From Limisphaerales bacterium (GTDB lineage: Bacteria > Verrucomicrobiota > Verrucomicrobiia > Limisphaerales > UBA8199), in NCBI GenBank assembly GCA_025356925.1, contig JANXQE010000661.1:1-7491 (forward strand): DNA of 7,491 nt. The letters are read 5' to 3'. The translations under genes were made by a program, and so were the position numbers. This document shows positions 6,797-7,491 of the stretch, one piece after another. Numbering within the stretch: the stretch's first letter is position 1; every line of letters starts with the position of its first letter. The notes below the pieces were generated by a model. The model saw only the letters and a list, made by a program, of their open reading frames with translations. It was not told the origin of the DNA and ran no database searches.

Positions 6797-7491
6797 TTAG
6801 CCATGGGTTCGTTCCGGACCATCGGCGCGGGCAGGCACGAATGTCCCGTCCGGTTGCTGCTCAAGCAAACGCTGCAACCGCGGGACCAGGCCGCCGCGGT
6901 ACGTGCCTGGCTGATGAAAATCCGAGGCAAAGCCGGTGCCGGTCTGGTCCCGCCCGGACCTGAACTCGAGGTACCGGTCGAACAGGTCGAGTTCCTCGCG
7001 CAGTTCCCAGACGCGGCGGCTCAAGGCATAAAACAGCGGACGCTCGCAAAGCTCGGTCATGCGGACGCAAAAAGTGCGCAGTCGCGCAAGCTCGTCGCGC
7101 AGAGTCGCGGCCTGGTTGTCCCAGGCCACGGGATTAATCGCCAGCAAACGGCGAATACGTTGGTAAAGCGCCTCCGCTTCCGGGCCTTGTTGGTACGGCA
7201 GGTAATAGCAATCGCCGAAAAGGACCAGGTCTTCGAAAGCAACCGGCTGGCCTAAGGTTGCGAACCGGGACAGCCATTGGCGCATCGCCGAAAGGTAGGC
7301 CCGGCGAGGATCGCAGTCTCTGTGCGAGAGACAATGCACGAACCCCGCCAGCGTGCGAAGCGGGACGTAATTCAGCGGGAACTCATTATTCGGATTAACC
7401 AGCAAACCGCTTACCTCCTGCCGCAATTCCGGCGGCCGGCCACTGTACGGCCCGCAGTAAAACCTGCGACCATCATAATCGTTGGCGTGGA
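6797..7491 (-). CDS. GH84 O-GlcNAcase (beta-N-acetylglucosaminidase), C-terminal part only
   Basis: The reading frame is open to the window edge, so the gene begins beyond 7491; the TTG at 7426 is an internal Leu codon. 230 residues are visible. The first, HANDYDGRRFYCGPYSGR, is the end of a GH84 barrel; its Asn (codon 7483-7481) corresponds, from memory, to human Asn313, which contacts the GlcNAc hydroxyls. SGLLVNPNNEF at 27-37 and NYVPLRTLAGF at 40-50 continue the human-like match. A helical stalk follows, with EDLVLFGDCYYLPYQQGP at 86-103 and TYRGGLVPRLQRLL at 196-209. GH84 enzymes remove beta-linked N-acetylglucosamine by substrate-assisted catalysis. The catalytic Asp pair lies outside the window, so activity cannot be checked. 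The long disordered insert of human O-GlcNAcase is absent. The protein ends just where the acetyltransferase-like domain would begin. Whether it is secreted cannot be seen. Confidence 0.9.
   Translation of the reverse strand, partial: HANDYDGRRFYCGPYSGRPPELRQEVSGLLVNPNNEFPLNYVPLRTLAGFVHCLSHRDCDPRRAYLSAMRQWLSRFATLGQPVAFEDLVLFGDCYYLPYQQGPEAEALYQRIRRLLAINPVAWDNQAATLRDELARLRTFCVRMTELCERPLFYALSRRVWELREELDLFDRYLEFRSGRDQTGTGFASDFHQPGTYRGGLVPRLQRLLEQQPDGTFVPARADGPERTHG

Noticed and set aside
6791..7255. Plus-strand open frame of 154 residues opposite the GH84 stalk
   Set aside because: The minus strand gives a strong match to the O-GlcNAcase stalk; the plus frame is its shadow.
7424..7426. TTG as the start of the GH84 gene
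   Set aside because: The frame continues upstream to the window edge with conserved barrel sequence (NDYDGRRF), so this codon is an internal Leu.
1..7491. CRISPR arrays, tRNA or rRNA genes, insertion sequences
   Set aside because: I saw no regularly spaced repeats, tRNA cloverleaf, rRNA-like sequence or transposase.

Overview
This is a bacterial window: dense intron-less genes of fairly high GC, with GTG and ATG starts and a 4-base start/stop overlap. The gene content (human-type GH84 O-GlcNAcase, DegT-family aminotransferase, lactose/cellobiose-type PTS permease, TOTE-type primase-helicase) would fit Verrucomicrobiota or a neighbouring phylum. That placement is a tentative guess from gene families; no ribosomal or other marker gene is present.

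Layout. Bases 1-590 hold only a weakly supported exported ORF (80-535) that looks frameshifted near its 3' end. Bases 591-3503 on the plus strand encode one large protein: a TOTE-type archaeo-eukaryotic primase, an SF2 helicase of the SSL2/XPB-like kind, and a C-terminal DUF559/Vsr-like nuclease. It is probably a mobile-element-conflict (defence) enzyme. A 55-base convergent gap follows, with a perfect 12-bp palindrome touching the stop codon and a hairpin. A second hairpin lies over the stop of the opposing gene.

The rest, from 7491 down to 3559, is one minus-strand gene row and a likely operon. In transcription order it holds a GH84 O-GlcNAcase (start outside the window), a GNAT acetyltransferase, a DegT/DnrJ/EryC1/StrS aminotransferase, and an EIIC permease joined to the aminotransferase by a GTGA overlap. 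The first two genes reproduce, in order, the parts of human O-GlcNAcase (end of catalytic domain, helical stalk, then acetyltransferase-like domain), but split into two reading frames 26 bases apart. The row suggests amino-sugar handling: glycosidase, acetyltransferase, sugar aminotransferase and sugar permease. The substrate cannot be read from the sequence, and no EIIA, EIIB, EI or HPr gene is visible.

The two observations most worth following are the split human-type O-GlcNAcase in an operon with a PTS permease, and the single-chain primase-helicase-nuclease.
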